The position numbers were made by a program, and so were the translations under genes. 64,000 bases of DNA from JAKFEE01 sp036675815. GTDB taxonomy: Bacteria > Pseudomonadota > Alphaproteobacteria > Rhodospirillales > Magnetospirillaceae. This document shows, piece after piece, positions 43,077-50,669 of this stretch (the first letter of the stretch is position 1; each line of letters starts with the position of its first letter). Under the pieces are notes generated by a model. The model was not told the origin of the DNA, ran no database searches, and was given only the letters and a program-made list of their open reading frames with translations. The stretch spans positions 62,001-126,000 of the forward strand of contig JAKFEE010000055.1 of assembly GCA_036675815.1 (NCBI GenBank), given 5' to 3'.

Positions 43077-43445
43077 CTAGCGCGTCGTGGTGCGGCCGCC
43101 GATGAGGAATTTCAGCAGTGCCAGTACGACGAGCACGAGAACGACGATGATGGCGATCCATAGCCAGCCGGCATCGGCCTCGGGTGTCTCGGCAGAACTC
43201 CCGCCTTCGGGCGCCGCTTCGCGGAGGGTCGCCGTCGTTTCGCTGCGCGGTGGTGCTGGTGGAGCGGCGGCGGGTGTGGTGGTAGAGGTATCGCCCCGGC
43301 CCGCCGACGATGTGGGCGGTGCAGCCGGCGCTGCCTTGGTCGCGGCTGGCGGGGGCGGGCTTTCCTGCGGGGCCTGGGTCTGGGCGAGGGCCGGTGGTGT
43401 CCAGCCGAAGGCGCCGATGGCGATGGAGCGAACCAACAGATGCAT
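43077..43445 (-). CDS. Exported Pro/Ala-rich protein with C-terminal membrane anchor
   Basis: A 122-residue protein of unknown function. A short signal-like N-terminus (LLVRSIAIGAFGWTPPALAQ) leads to about 65 residues of Pro/Ala/Thr-rich low-complexity sequence. A C-terminal membrane helix (WLWIAIIVVLVLVVLALLKFL) and a GGRTTTR tail follow. The layout suggests a periplasmic linker tethered to the inner membrane. It is divergent from yjbQ. Confidence 0.6.
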   Translation of the reverse strand: MHLLVRSIAIGAFGWTPPALAQTQAPQESPPPPAATKAAPAAPPTSSAGRGDTSTTTPAAAPPAPPRSETTATLREAAPEGGSSAETPEADAGWLWIAIIVVLVLVVLALLKFLIGGRTTTR

Positions 43446-43553
43446 GGCGTAACTCCCGCTGATGCGTCATCGAGCGAATGCGGAGCGGCACCGGCTGGTT
43501 CCATGCTTCCGCTTTCGAGGCAAGGCCGCCATGTTGGGGGAAGGAGAGATGCG

Positions 43554-43973
43554 ATGCGCATTGTCAGCACCACCATCCACGTCGGCAGCCATGGGCAAGG
43601 CCTCTACGAGTTCACCGGCCAGGTATCGGGCTGGCTGACGGCCGAGGCCGTGGGGGACGGCCTGCTTACCTTGTTCGTCCAGCACACCTCGGCGTCGCTC
43701 GTCATCCAGGAGAACGCCGATCCCGACGTGATGGCGGACCTGCAATCCTTCTTCAAGCGCTTGGTCCCCGAGGAACAGCGTCTTTATCGGCACCGCGCCG
43801 AAGGCCCCGACGACATGCCGGCGCATATCCGGGCGGCGTTGACCGCCGTCCAGTTGTCGGTACCGGTGATCGGCGGCCGCATGGCCCTGGGCACCTGGCA
43901 GGGCATCTATCTGTTCGAACATCGATCGCGGCCGCATGATCGGCGCGTCGTCGCACAGGTGATCGGATCATGA
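43554..43973 (+). CDS. yjbQ: YjbQ family protein (secondary thiamine-phosphate synthase enzyme family)
   Basis: A 139-residue protein of the UPF0047/YjbQ family. LLTLFVQHTSASLVIQENADPDV is the signature, with H, S and N near the putative metal site, followed by GRMALGTWQGIYLFEHR. Some members complement thiamine-phosphate synthase mutants, but the true role is unsettled. The start follows AAGGAGAG. The next gene begins inside its stop (ATGA). Confidence 0.93.
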   Translation: MRIVSTTIHVGSHGQGLYEFTGQVSGWLTAEAVGDGLLTLFVQHTSASLVIQENADPDVMADLQSFFKRLVPEEQRLYRHRAEGPDDMPAHIRAALTAVQLSVPVIGGRMALGTWQGIYLFEHRSRPHDRRVVAQVIGS

Positions 43974-44503
43974 GGCGAATTCTGGTTCTGGGCGCCCTGC
44001 TTGCCGCCACCGGTGCAGCTAAGGCGGATGACGGCGATGAGATGCGCGCCCTACGGGTACTGACCGCGCTCGACAAGACCTGCGTCGAGGCGCGATCGCG
44101 CCCCCAGGCTGTGCGCAAGCTGGTGGCGCCCGGCCAGGCACTGGCCCTGCCGCCGATCGAGGGCAAGGCGGCGCAGGATCTGCTGGCGGGACGCTCGGGA
44201 GCCGCCTGGCGCCTGCCGCCACAGCTCGGGCAAGCGACGCTGGCCATGACCGACGACGGCGTCTGCACCGTGTTTGTCGACCGCATCGACGGCGGGGTGC
44301 TGCTCGGCGTCAACGACGGCTGGTGGGAAACCCATCCGACCTATCGGGCCAAGCTGACCGGCGAGGGGCGCGGCGCGTTTCTCAGCCGGAATTTCGATCT
44401 GACGCCGCGCCAGGGGACCAAGGCCCCCGCCCTCGAGCTGACCATCTCGGTCAGCGAGTCGGCCGACGCCCCTTATCAGGCGGCGCTGTCGGTGAGCCGT
44501 TAG
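43970..44503 (+). CDS. Secreted protein of unknown function
   Basis: A 177-residue protein with a signal peptide (MRRILVLGALLAATGAAKA). The mature part has two cysteines (KTCVEA, DGVCTVF) about 60 residues apart that could form a disulfide, and a WWETHPTYRAKLTGEGRG segment. I recognise no characterised family. It overlaps yjbQ by 4 nt and converges with the MFS gene, whose stop is one nucleotide away. Confidence 0.7.
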   Translation: MRRILVLGALLAATGAAKADDGDEMRALRVLTALDKTCVEARSRPQAVRKLVAPGQALALPPIEGKAAQDLLAGRSGAAWRLPPQLGQATLAMTDDGVCTVFVDRIDGGVLLGVNDGWWETHPTYRAKLTGEGRGAFLSRNFDLTPRQGTKAPALELTISVSESADAPYQAALSVSR

Positions 44504-44504
44504 G

Positions 44505-45701
44505 CTATTCGGCCGGCGCCGTCTGGGCGGCCGGCGCGGTCTTCTTTTCGTTGGGCAGCAGTGTGGCGGCGATGGCGACGACGGCGGCAGCGGCGGCGAG
44601 GATCACGAACAGCAAAGACAGACTGCCGGTGGTGGCCAGGATGAACGCCACCAGCGGCACACCGAGCCCGGAAACGCCGAAGGTCAGGATGAACTTCATG
44701 CCGAAGGCGGTGCCGCGCCATTTCGCCGGGCTGTAGCGGGCCAGCAGCACGTTCTCGACCGGGATGCCGCCCATGTTGAAACTGACCATCAACAGGCCCA
44801 CCACCAGCAGCGGCAGCCCGGCCATCTCGGCCGCCAACCACAGCAGCGGCACCTGCAACAGATAGGCGACGATGTAGATGCGCTTCAGCGGGAACTTGTC
44901 GGCCAGGTGGCCCGACAGGATCTGCGACAGCCCGGCGATCAGGTAGATCACGCTGACGGCGCCGGCGACGCCGAGCACGCCGACGTCGCCCAGGCGGTCG
45001 TCGAATAGCTTGGGCAGGGCCGGCTGCGTCGCCTGATAGATGAGGCCGCCGCACAGCATGGTGACCGACAGCACGATGCCGGCGCGCCAGGTGTCGCTGC
45101 GCGACGCCGGCGGTTCGGGCTTGCGGTCGACCTTGACCTCGACCAGTGTCCCGCTGCGCACCAGCCAGAGAAAGACCGCGGCGGTGGCCAGGACCACGGC
45201 GCCGGGGACGATGAAGGCGGCGCGCCAGCCCAGCCATTCCGTGAGCACACCGGCCGCCAGCCCCGCCGCCGCCGGCCCCAGTCCGCCGAAGACGCCGTTG
45301 ATGCCCATCGCCTGGCCACGGTTGACGGCATTGCGCGTCAACCAGGCGATGCCGACCGGATGGTAGATCGAGCCGAACAGGCCGACCAGGGCCAGGGCCA
45401 GCGCCAGTTGCACCGGCCCCTGGGCGAGCCCGGTGAGCATCGCCGAGACGCCGAGGCCGACGAAGAACACGCCCATCATGCCGAGGGTGCTCCAGCGGTC
45501 GCCGATCCAGCCGGCAAAGGGCGCGGCGACGCCGTACAGCACCTTGCCGGCGACGATCAGCAGCAGCACGTCCTCGTAGGGCATGCCCATCTGGGCCGGC
45601 AGCACCAGCGCGACGATGTAGAAGATCGGCTCGAAGACGTGGGCAAAGGCATGGCCCAGCGACGAGAAGGCGAGGGCAGCGCGGGCGGAGGCGTTCGACA
45701 T
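44505..45701 (-). CDS. Major facilitator superfamily transporter
   Basis: A 398-residue protein with about twelve hydrophobic spans. The first half has the motif-A-like loop GWIGDRWSTLGMM, and the second has GHLADKFPLKRIY. The central hydrophilic loop (LVEVKVDRKPEPPASRSDTW) separates the two halves. Substrate is unknown. The start MSNASARAALAFSS at 45701 is chosen because the 10 residues further upstream are highly basic and unlike MFS leaders. Confidence 0.85.
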   Translation of the reverse strand: MSNASARAALAFSSLGHAFAHVFEPIFYIVALVLPAQMGMPYEDVLLLIVAGKVLYGVAAPFAGWIGDRWSTLGMMGVFFVGLGVSAMLTGLAQGPVQLALALALVGLFGSIYHPVGIAWLTRNAVNRGQAMGINGVFGGLGPAAAGLAAGVLTEWLGWRAAFIVPGAVVLATAAVFLWLVRSGTLVEVKVDRKPEPPASRSDTWRAGIVLSVTMLCGGLIYQATQPALPKLFDDRLGDVGVLGVAGAVSVIYLIAGLSQILSGHLADKFPLKRIYIVAYLLQVPLLWLAAEMAGLPLLVVGLLMVSFNMGGIPVENVLLARYSPAKWRGTAFGMKFILTFGVSGLGVPLVAFILATTGSLSLLFVILAAAAAVVAIAATLLPNEKKTAPAAQTAPAE

Positions 45702-45790
45702 GGTGCTACCGATATGGCGTCGACGCCGCATCGTGCCACCCCGGCCCCCGCCGCTTCAAGCGCCTTGACCGAATGCGGGGGTGAACTCGG

Positions 45791-46210
45791 TCAGCCCGCC
45801 AATCGGCCCTTCATCTCGGCCGGAGTGAGGATCGGGATGGGAAAGAGGCCCGCCAGCGCCAGCAGGTCGCGATCACCGGTAACCAGGGCTTCGGCACGAC
45901 CGGCAAGCGCCAGTTCCAGGAAGGGGCGATCAAACGGGTCGCGGCAGTCCGGGACGGTGGGGGGCGGCGCCGGGATGGTCACCGTTTCGCACCAGGGCAG
46001 ATACTCGGCCAGCAGATCCTCGCGTTCCGCCGCATCAAGGGCGAATTTCGGATAGCACAGAACCCGTAGCAGTTCCGCAGTCGTGTCGCGGCTGGCGAGG
46101 GGACGAATGGCCCCATTCTGCCAAGCTTCCCGCAGCCAAGCTGCCGCGCCACGGCGAAACAGCAGCGCCGACAGCAGCACGTTGGTGTCCAGCACCAAGC
46201 GGGGCGACAT
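45791..46210 (-). CDS. PIN-domain toxin of a type II toxin-antitoxin pair
   Basis: A 139-residue PIN nuclease. The acidic residues expected for Mg binding are in LVLDTNVLLSALLF near the start, in the middle (TAELLRVL), and in RDPFDRPFLELA and LVTGDRDLLAL. It resembles the COG1569 group, often paired with AbrB-type antitoxins. The toxin ATG overlaps the antitoxin stop (TGATG). RNA cleavage is the family activity; the target is unknown. Confidence 0.9.
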   Translation of the reverse strand: MSPRLVLDTNVLLSALLFRRGAAAWLREAWQNGAIRPLASRDTTAELLRVLCYPKFALDAAEREDLLAEYLPWCETVTIPAPPPTVPDCRDPFDRPFLELALAGRAEALVTGDRDLLALAGLFPIPILTPAEMKGRLAG

Positions 46211-46434
46211 CACCCCTGACGGCGCGCCCAGGCCACGGCCTCGGCAACATCCGCCTCAGACAGGCCTATCTCTTCCAGCTTCGCCCGTACGGCATCGGCG
46301 CGGCCGATGCGCACCGGCGTGAGGACGATGCGGCCATTCTCTGCGGTGACCTCGAAATATTCCGCGCCCTTCACAGCTGCGACCACCGCCTTTGGGAGCG
46401 TAAGTTGGTTCTTGGCAGTCAGCTTGGCGAGCAT
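46210..46434 (-). CDS. AbrB/MazE-type antitoxin
   Basis: A 74-residue protein starting MLAKLTAKNQLTLPKAVVAAV, a SpoVT-AbrB swapped-hairpin DNA-binding domain (residues 1-45). The C-terminal half (ADAVRAKLEEIGLSEADVAEAVAWAR) would wrap the toxin. It likely represses its own promoter; TAAGGAA repeats lie 17 nt upstream. The gene has no clear ribosome site, and a TACTAT -10-like hexamer sits within about 20 nt, which suggests a very short leader. Confidence 0.88.
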   Translation of the reverse strand: MLAKLTAKNQLTLPKAVVAAVKGAEYFEVTAENGRIVLTPVRIGRADAVRAKLEEIGLSEADVAEAVAWARRQG

Positions 46435-46450
46435 CGTGAAAACACCATAG

Positions 46451-46479
46451 TAAGGAAGTAAGGAAAACGTAGTTCCTTA
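46451..46479. promoter_or_regulatory. TAAGGAA repeats upstream of the AbrB-PIN pair
   Basis: Two direct TAAGGAA copies (46451-46457 and 46459-46465) and one inverted copy TTCCTTA (46473-46479) lie in the AT-rich promoter region of the antitoxin gene. The cluster overlaps a minus-strand TACTAT -10 candidate, as expected for autorepression by an AbrB-type antitoxin. This is inferred from position and symmetry. Confidence 0.45.
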
Positions 46480-46506
46480 GCATCGTCGATTCAATGGCTG
46501 CTGACA

Positions 46507-46555
46507 GGAGCGCGGAGCTCCAGCTCCGCAAAGGCGAGCGGACCAGGTCCGCTCC
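46507..46555. repeat. GGAGC-bounded double-hairpin repeat, copy 5 (shortened)
   Basis: The left half GCGGAGCTCCAGCTCCGC is complete; the right half is reduced to GCGGACCAGGTCCGC. The element ends one nucleotide before the mipZ stop codon, so it forms the immediate 3' trailer of mipZ. Confidence 0.75.
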
Positions 46556-46556
46556 C

Positions 46557-47360
46557 TCATGGTGGCGCCAGCCTGTGTAAGCCGAGGGCATCGACTAGGG
46601 CGCGCAGTTCCTGGCGGGCGGCGACGTGCGACATGGTCAGGTCGATGCCGCTGCCCTTCTCGCGCAGATCGAGCAGGGTCAGGCCTTCCAGGAACAGTTC
46701 GCGATAGATGACGCGCTCGCCCAGGCCCGCCACCATGCGGCAGCCGACGCGGCGGGCCAGCTCCCGCAGCAACTTCTCGACCTCGCGCTTGTTGCGCGCC
46801 TCGAGATGGGCGAGGCGGTTGCGCATGACGATCCACTCCATGGTGGCGCGCTCGCCGCGCAGCGCCCGCTGCTTCTTGGTCTCCCACACCATCTCGCTGT
46901 AATGGCTGGGCTTGAGGATGCGCATCGTCTGCGGATCGACCCTGGCCAGCACGTCGAGGTCGATGAAGCTGTCGTTGAGCGGCGTCACCAGCGTGTCGGC
47001 GTAGGAATGGCCGATGCGCGACAACGGGTGGTCGGCGCCCGGGGTGTCGACGACCACCACGTCGTGTTCGGCGGCGAGGCGGCCGAGGGCTTGGTACAGA
47101 CGCTGCGCGTCCGCTTCGGAATCGTGCGTGGGGGGCACCGCCTCGTGGTCGGGCATGGGCAAGGCGACGCCGGCGCGGGCCATCTTGCTGCTGCGGTTCT
47201 CAAGATAACGGGTCAGTGTCGCCTGGCGGGCATCGAGATCGAGCGAGCCCACCGATAGCCCCATGCGCAGCAGGCTGACGATCAGGTGCATCGACACCGT
47301 CGATTTGCCGGTGCCGCCCTTCTCGTTGCCGACGATAATGACGTGGGCACGCTTCGCCAT
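46557..47360 (-). CDS. mipZ: Division-plane positioning ATPase MipZ
   Basis: A 267-residue ParA/MinD-family ATPase. The deviant Walker A VGNEKGGTGKST is at residues 10-21, with DLDARQATLTRYLENR and VVVVDTPGAD (Walker B) following. Further MipZ-type stretches are TPLNDSFIDLDVL, VDPQT, and WIVMRNRLAHLEARNKR near the C-terminus. In alphaproteobacteria MipZ forms a gradient from ParB at the poles and inhibits FtsZ to place division at midcell. It starts 2 nt after a molybdopterin oxidoreductase gene, an unexpected partner. No ParB gene is nearby. Confidence 0.93.
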   Translation of the reverse strand: MAKRAHVIIVGNEKGGTGKSTVSMHLIVSLLRMGLSVGSLDLDARQATLTRYLENRSSKMARAGVALPMPDHEAVPPTHDSEADAQRLYQALGRLAAEHDVVVVDTPGADHPLSRIGHSYADTLVTPLNDSFIDLDVLARVDPQTMRILKPSHYSEMVWETKKQRALRGERATMEWIVMRNRLAHLEARNKREVEKLLRELARRVGCRMVAGLGERVIYRELFLEGLTLLDLREKGSGIDLTMSHVAARQELRALVDALGLHRLAPP

Positions 47361-47362
47361 GC

Positions 47363-49429
47363 TCAGCGCGGCTCCTCGGCCTTGCGCAGCCACACCGCGG
47401 TATCGTGGAACACGGCGCCGCCGTTGGGTTTGCCCGGATCGGCGCTGGTCAGCGTGTTGATGCCGCGACCGCCGGCGAAGTCGCCGTTGGACCACACGCC
47501 CTCGACGACGACGACACCCTGGCGCAGCCCGTCGAAGGGGCGGACATGGACCAGCACCTCGCCGCGAGCGTTGCCGAGGCGGACGAGGTCGCCCTCGGCC
47601 ACTTCCAGGGCTTGGCAATCGTCGGGATGGATCAGGGCCGTCGGCCGCTGCGCCAGGCGGCGCGACGTTTCGGTGTCGTTGAAGGTGGTGTTGAGGAAAT
47701 GCCGCGACGGCGCCGTGACCAAGCGGAACGGGCGCTCGGCGTCGGCGGCGTCGATGGCGTTCCAGTGATCGGGAAGCGGCGGCATGCCGGCATGGTCGGG
47801 GCCGGCTTCCGCCCAGTCGGCGGCGAAACGGAACTTGCCGGTGGGATTGGGGAAGCCGTCGAGGTGATGGTGGTGATCGAAGCTGGCGGCGCAGTCGAGC
47901 CAGCGCATGGCATGCGCCTCCTCGGCGCCGGGTAGGCCCGAGGCGCGCAGGGTGGCGTCGATCAGTTCCCACACGCTCATGTGGAAGCCGGGGTGGGTGG
48001 CGCCCAGGCGGCGCGCCAGCCCTTGCAGCACCTCGTGATTGCAGCGACTTTCGGCGAATGGCGGAATCACCGCCTTGGCCACCTGCAGGAAAGTGTGGCC
48101 GCCGGCGATGTAGACGTCGTCGTGCTCGAGGAAGGTGGTGGCCGGCAGCACCAGGTCGGCCAGCCGTGCCGTCTCGGTCATCACCTGCTCATGCACGCAG
48201 ACGAACAGGTCGTCGCGCAGCAAGCCGGCGCGCACCTTGCCGGTATCGGGGGCGACCACCGCCGGGTTCTGATTCTGGATCAGCATGGCCTTGACCGGGC
48301 CGCCGCCTTTCAAGGCGTCCGCATCGCCGCACAGCACCGGGCCGATGCGCGACATGTCGAGGACGCGCACCGAAGGATCAAGCACGTCGGTGCCCTCGAT
48401 CAGCGTCTTGTCGAGCGGGAACACACCCGACATGCTCCACAGCGCCCCGCCGCCACGATGCTGCCAGGCGCCGGTGACGGCCGGCAGGCAGGTGGCGGCG
48501 TGCAGCGACACCGCGCCGCTGCGGCCGCGGGCAAAGCCCGCGCTGACCCGCACGAAGCTGCGCTTGGTGGCGCCGTAGAGCCGGGCGAAGGCGACGATCT
48601 CGTCTGCGGGGACGCCGGTGATCGCGGCCGCCCAGGCGGGGGTGCGCGATTCCAGGTGGCGCTCGAGCTCCTGCCAGCCCAGGGTCAGCCGCGCCATGTA
48701 GTCGCGATCGGCATAGCCTTCCTTGAACAGCACGTGCATCACCGCGCAGGCCAGCGCCGCGTCGGTGCCGGGGCGCAGAATCAGCGCGACGTCGGCGGCC
48801 TCGACCGTCGGCGTACGATAGGCGTCGATCACCACCAGTTTGGCGCCGCGCCCCTTGCGCGCCTTCGCCACCCAATTCATGACGTTGACCTGGGTGGCTA
48901 CCGGGTTGCCGCCCCAGACGACGATCAGGTCGGACTCGGCCATCTCGCGCGAATCGGTGCCGTAGCGCTGGCCGACCCCGGCGCGCCAGCCGGCTTCGGC
49001 CAGCGCCGTGCAGATGGTGGCTTTCATGCCGGAATAGCGCATGGCGTGGCGCAGGCGCTTGATGCCGTCGCGCTGCACCAGGCCCATGGTCCCGGCGTAA
49101 TTGAATGGCCACACCGCCTCGCTGCCGAACTTGTCGGTGACGCCGATGAAGGCTTCGGCGAGCAGGTCGAGGGCGTTGTCCCACGAAATCGGCTCGAAAC
49201 GGCCCGACCCCTTCGGCCCAACCCGGCGCAGCGGCTGGCGCAGGCGGCCGGGGTGATGGACGCGCTCGGCGTAGCGGGCGACCTTGGCGCAGATGACGCC
49301 GTCGGTGTAGGGCTGGGCGGCACCGCGCAGGCGGCCAATGCGCTCGCCGTCGATCCGCTCGACGTCGAGGGCGCAGGCGCTGGGGCAATCGTGTGGGCAG
49401 ACGGAGCCTGCGATCTCGATTTTCGACAC
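47363..49429 (-). CDS. Molybdopterin oxidoreductase (DMSO reductase family)
   Basis: A 688-residue molybdo/tungsto-bis-pterin enzyme. I take the GTG at 49429 as the start because the family N-terminus VSKIEIAGSVCPHDCPSAC follows. The 4Fe-4S ligands are in CPHDCPSAC and GVICAKV. VWGGNPVATQVN and AYRTPTVEAADVAL mark pterin-binding regions, and the C-terminal domain contains NDTETSRRLAQRP and LVRLGNARGEV. There is no twin-arginine signal, so it is probably cytoplasmic. The substrate is unknown. It lies 2 nt upstream of mipZ. Confidence 0.92.
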   Translation of the reverse strand: MSKIEIAGSVCPHDCPSACALDVERIDGERIGRLRGAAQPYTDGVICAKVARYAERVHHPGRLRQPLRRVGPKGSGRFEPISWDNALDLLAEAFIGVTDKFGSEAVWPFNYAGTMGLVQRDGIKRLRHAMRYSGMKATICTALAEAGWRAGVGQRYGTDSREMAESDLIVVWGGNPVATQVNVMNWVAKARKGRGAKLVVIDAYRTPTVEAADVALILRPGTDAALACAVMHVLFKEGYADRDYMARLTLGWQELERHLESRTPAWAAAITGVPADEIVAFARLYGATKRSFVRVSAGFARGRSGAVSLHAATCLPAVTGAWQHRGGGALWSMSGVFPLDKTLIEGTDVLDPSVRVLDMSRIGPVLCGDADALKGGGPVKAMLIQNQNPAVVAPDTGKVRAGLLRDDLFVCVHEQVMTETARLADLVLPATTFLEHDDVYIAGGHTFLQVAKAVIPPFAESRCNHEVLQGLARRLGATHPGFHMSVWELIDATLRASGLPGAEEAHAMRWLDCAASFDHHHHLDGFPNPTGKFRFAADWAEAGPDHAGMPPLPDHWNAIDAADAERPFRLVTAPSRHFLNTTFNDTETSRRLAQRPTALIHPDDCQALEVAEGDLVRLGNARGEVLVHVRPFDGLRQGVVVVEGVWSNGDFAGGRGINTLTSADPGKPNGGAVFHDTAVWLRKAEEPR

Positions 49430-49568
49430 GGATTTTCGACCAGGTGATGGGGGCGCAACTTTATCGCGTCGGTCGCGGCGGCAGCAACCATTGTCCCCTT
49501 TGGGCCATGACACGGCGGCATGGTCGCAATACGATCATTGGGCTATAGTCCGGCGCGGAAGGGGCGCG

Positions 49569-50669
49569 ATGGCGGAAAAGATCGATTGTGTGGTGATCGG
49601 TGCTGGCGTCGTCGGGCTGGCGGTGGCGCGAGCCCTGGGGATGGCCGGGCGCGAGGTGGTGGTGCTGGAAGCGGCCGACGCCATTGGCACCGGCGCCAGC
49701 GCCCGCAACAGCGAGGTGATCCACGCCGGCCTGTACTATCCCGCCGGCAGCCTGAAGGCGCGGCTGTGCGTCGAGGGCAACCGCAAACTGGTCGAATACT
49801 GCCGCGAGCGCGCCGTCGACCACGCGCTGGTCGGCAAATTGATCGTCGCCACCGATGATGCCGAGGCGGTCAAGCTGGAAGCGCTGCTGGCCACCGGCAC
49901 CGCCAACGGTGTGCCCCTGCACTGGCTGACCGGCGACGAGGCGCGGGACCTGGAGCCGGCGCTGCGCTGCACGCGGGCCTTGCTGTCGCCCACCACCGGC
50001 ATCGTCGATTCCCATGGGCTGATGACGATGCTGCTGGCCGACGCCGAGGCGCATGGTGCCGCGCTGGCCCTGATGACACCGGTCATCGGCGGCGAGGCCG
50101 CGGCCGACGGCATCGTGCTGCACACCGGCGGCGCCGAGCCGGCCGAGATCCTGTCCCGCAGCGTCGTCAACTGCGCCGGCCTCGACGCGCAGACGGTCAG
50201 CGCCGGCATTGCCGGGCTTGCTCGCAACAGCGTGCCGACCCGGCATCTGTGCAAGGGCACTTATTTCGCGCTGGCCGGCCGTACCCCGTTCCGCCGGCTC
50301 GTCTATCCCATCCCGGCCGCCGCCGGCCTGGGGGTGCACTTCACCCTGGATCTCGGCGGCCAGGGCCGCTTCGGGCCGGACGTCGAGTGGGTCGAGTCGG
50401 TGGACTACACGGTCGATCCCGGTCGTGCCGATGCCTTCTACGGCGCCATCCGCCGCTATTGGCCGGACCTGCCGGATGGCGCGCTGCAGCCGGCCTATGC
50501 CGGCGTCCGCCCCAAGGTTCAGGCTCGGGGCGAGCCCGCCCGCGACTTCCTGGTGCACGGGCCGGCCGATCACGGGGTGCCGGGCTATGTCGCCCTTTAC
50601 GGCATCGAATCGCCCGGCCTCACCGCCTGCCTGGCCATTGCCGAACTGGTATCGAGCAAACTCGCATGA
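49569..50669 (+). CDS. lhgO: FAD-dependent oxidoreductase, LhgO-like
   Basis: A 366-residue DAO-superfamily flavoprotein. The FAD-binding motif CVVIGAGVVGLAVARAL is at the start, followed by VVVLEAADAIGTGASARNSEVIHAGLYYP, in which the ARNSEVIHAG segment is characteristic of L-2-hydroxyglutarate oxidases. The C-terminal part carries YAGVRPKV and YGIESPGLTACLA. Oxidation of L-2-hydroxyglutarate to 2-oxoglutarate is likely. The gene overlaps the next one by 4 nt. Confidence 0.85.
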   Translation: MAEKIDCVVIGAGVVGLAVARALGMAGREVVVLEAADAIGTGASARNSEVIHAGLYYPAGSLKARLCVEGNRKLVEYCRERAVDHALVGKLIVATDDAEAVKLEALLATGTANGVPLHWLTGDEARDLEPALRCTRALLSPTTGIVDSHGLMTMLLADAEAHGAALALMTPVIGGEAAADGIVLHTGGAEPAEILSRSVVNCAGLDAQTVSAGIAGLARNSVPTRHLCKGTYFALAGRTPFRRLVYPIPAAAGLGVHFTLDLGGQGRFGPDVEWVESVDYTVDPGRADAFYGAIRRYWPDLPDGALQPAYAGVRPKVQARGEPARDFLVHGPADHGVPGYVALYGIESPGLTACLAIAELVSSKLA

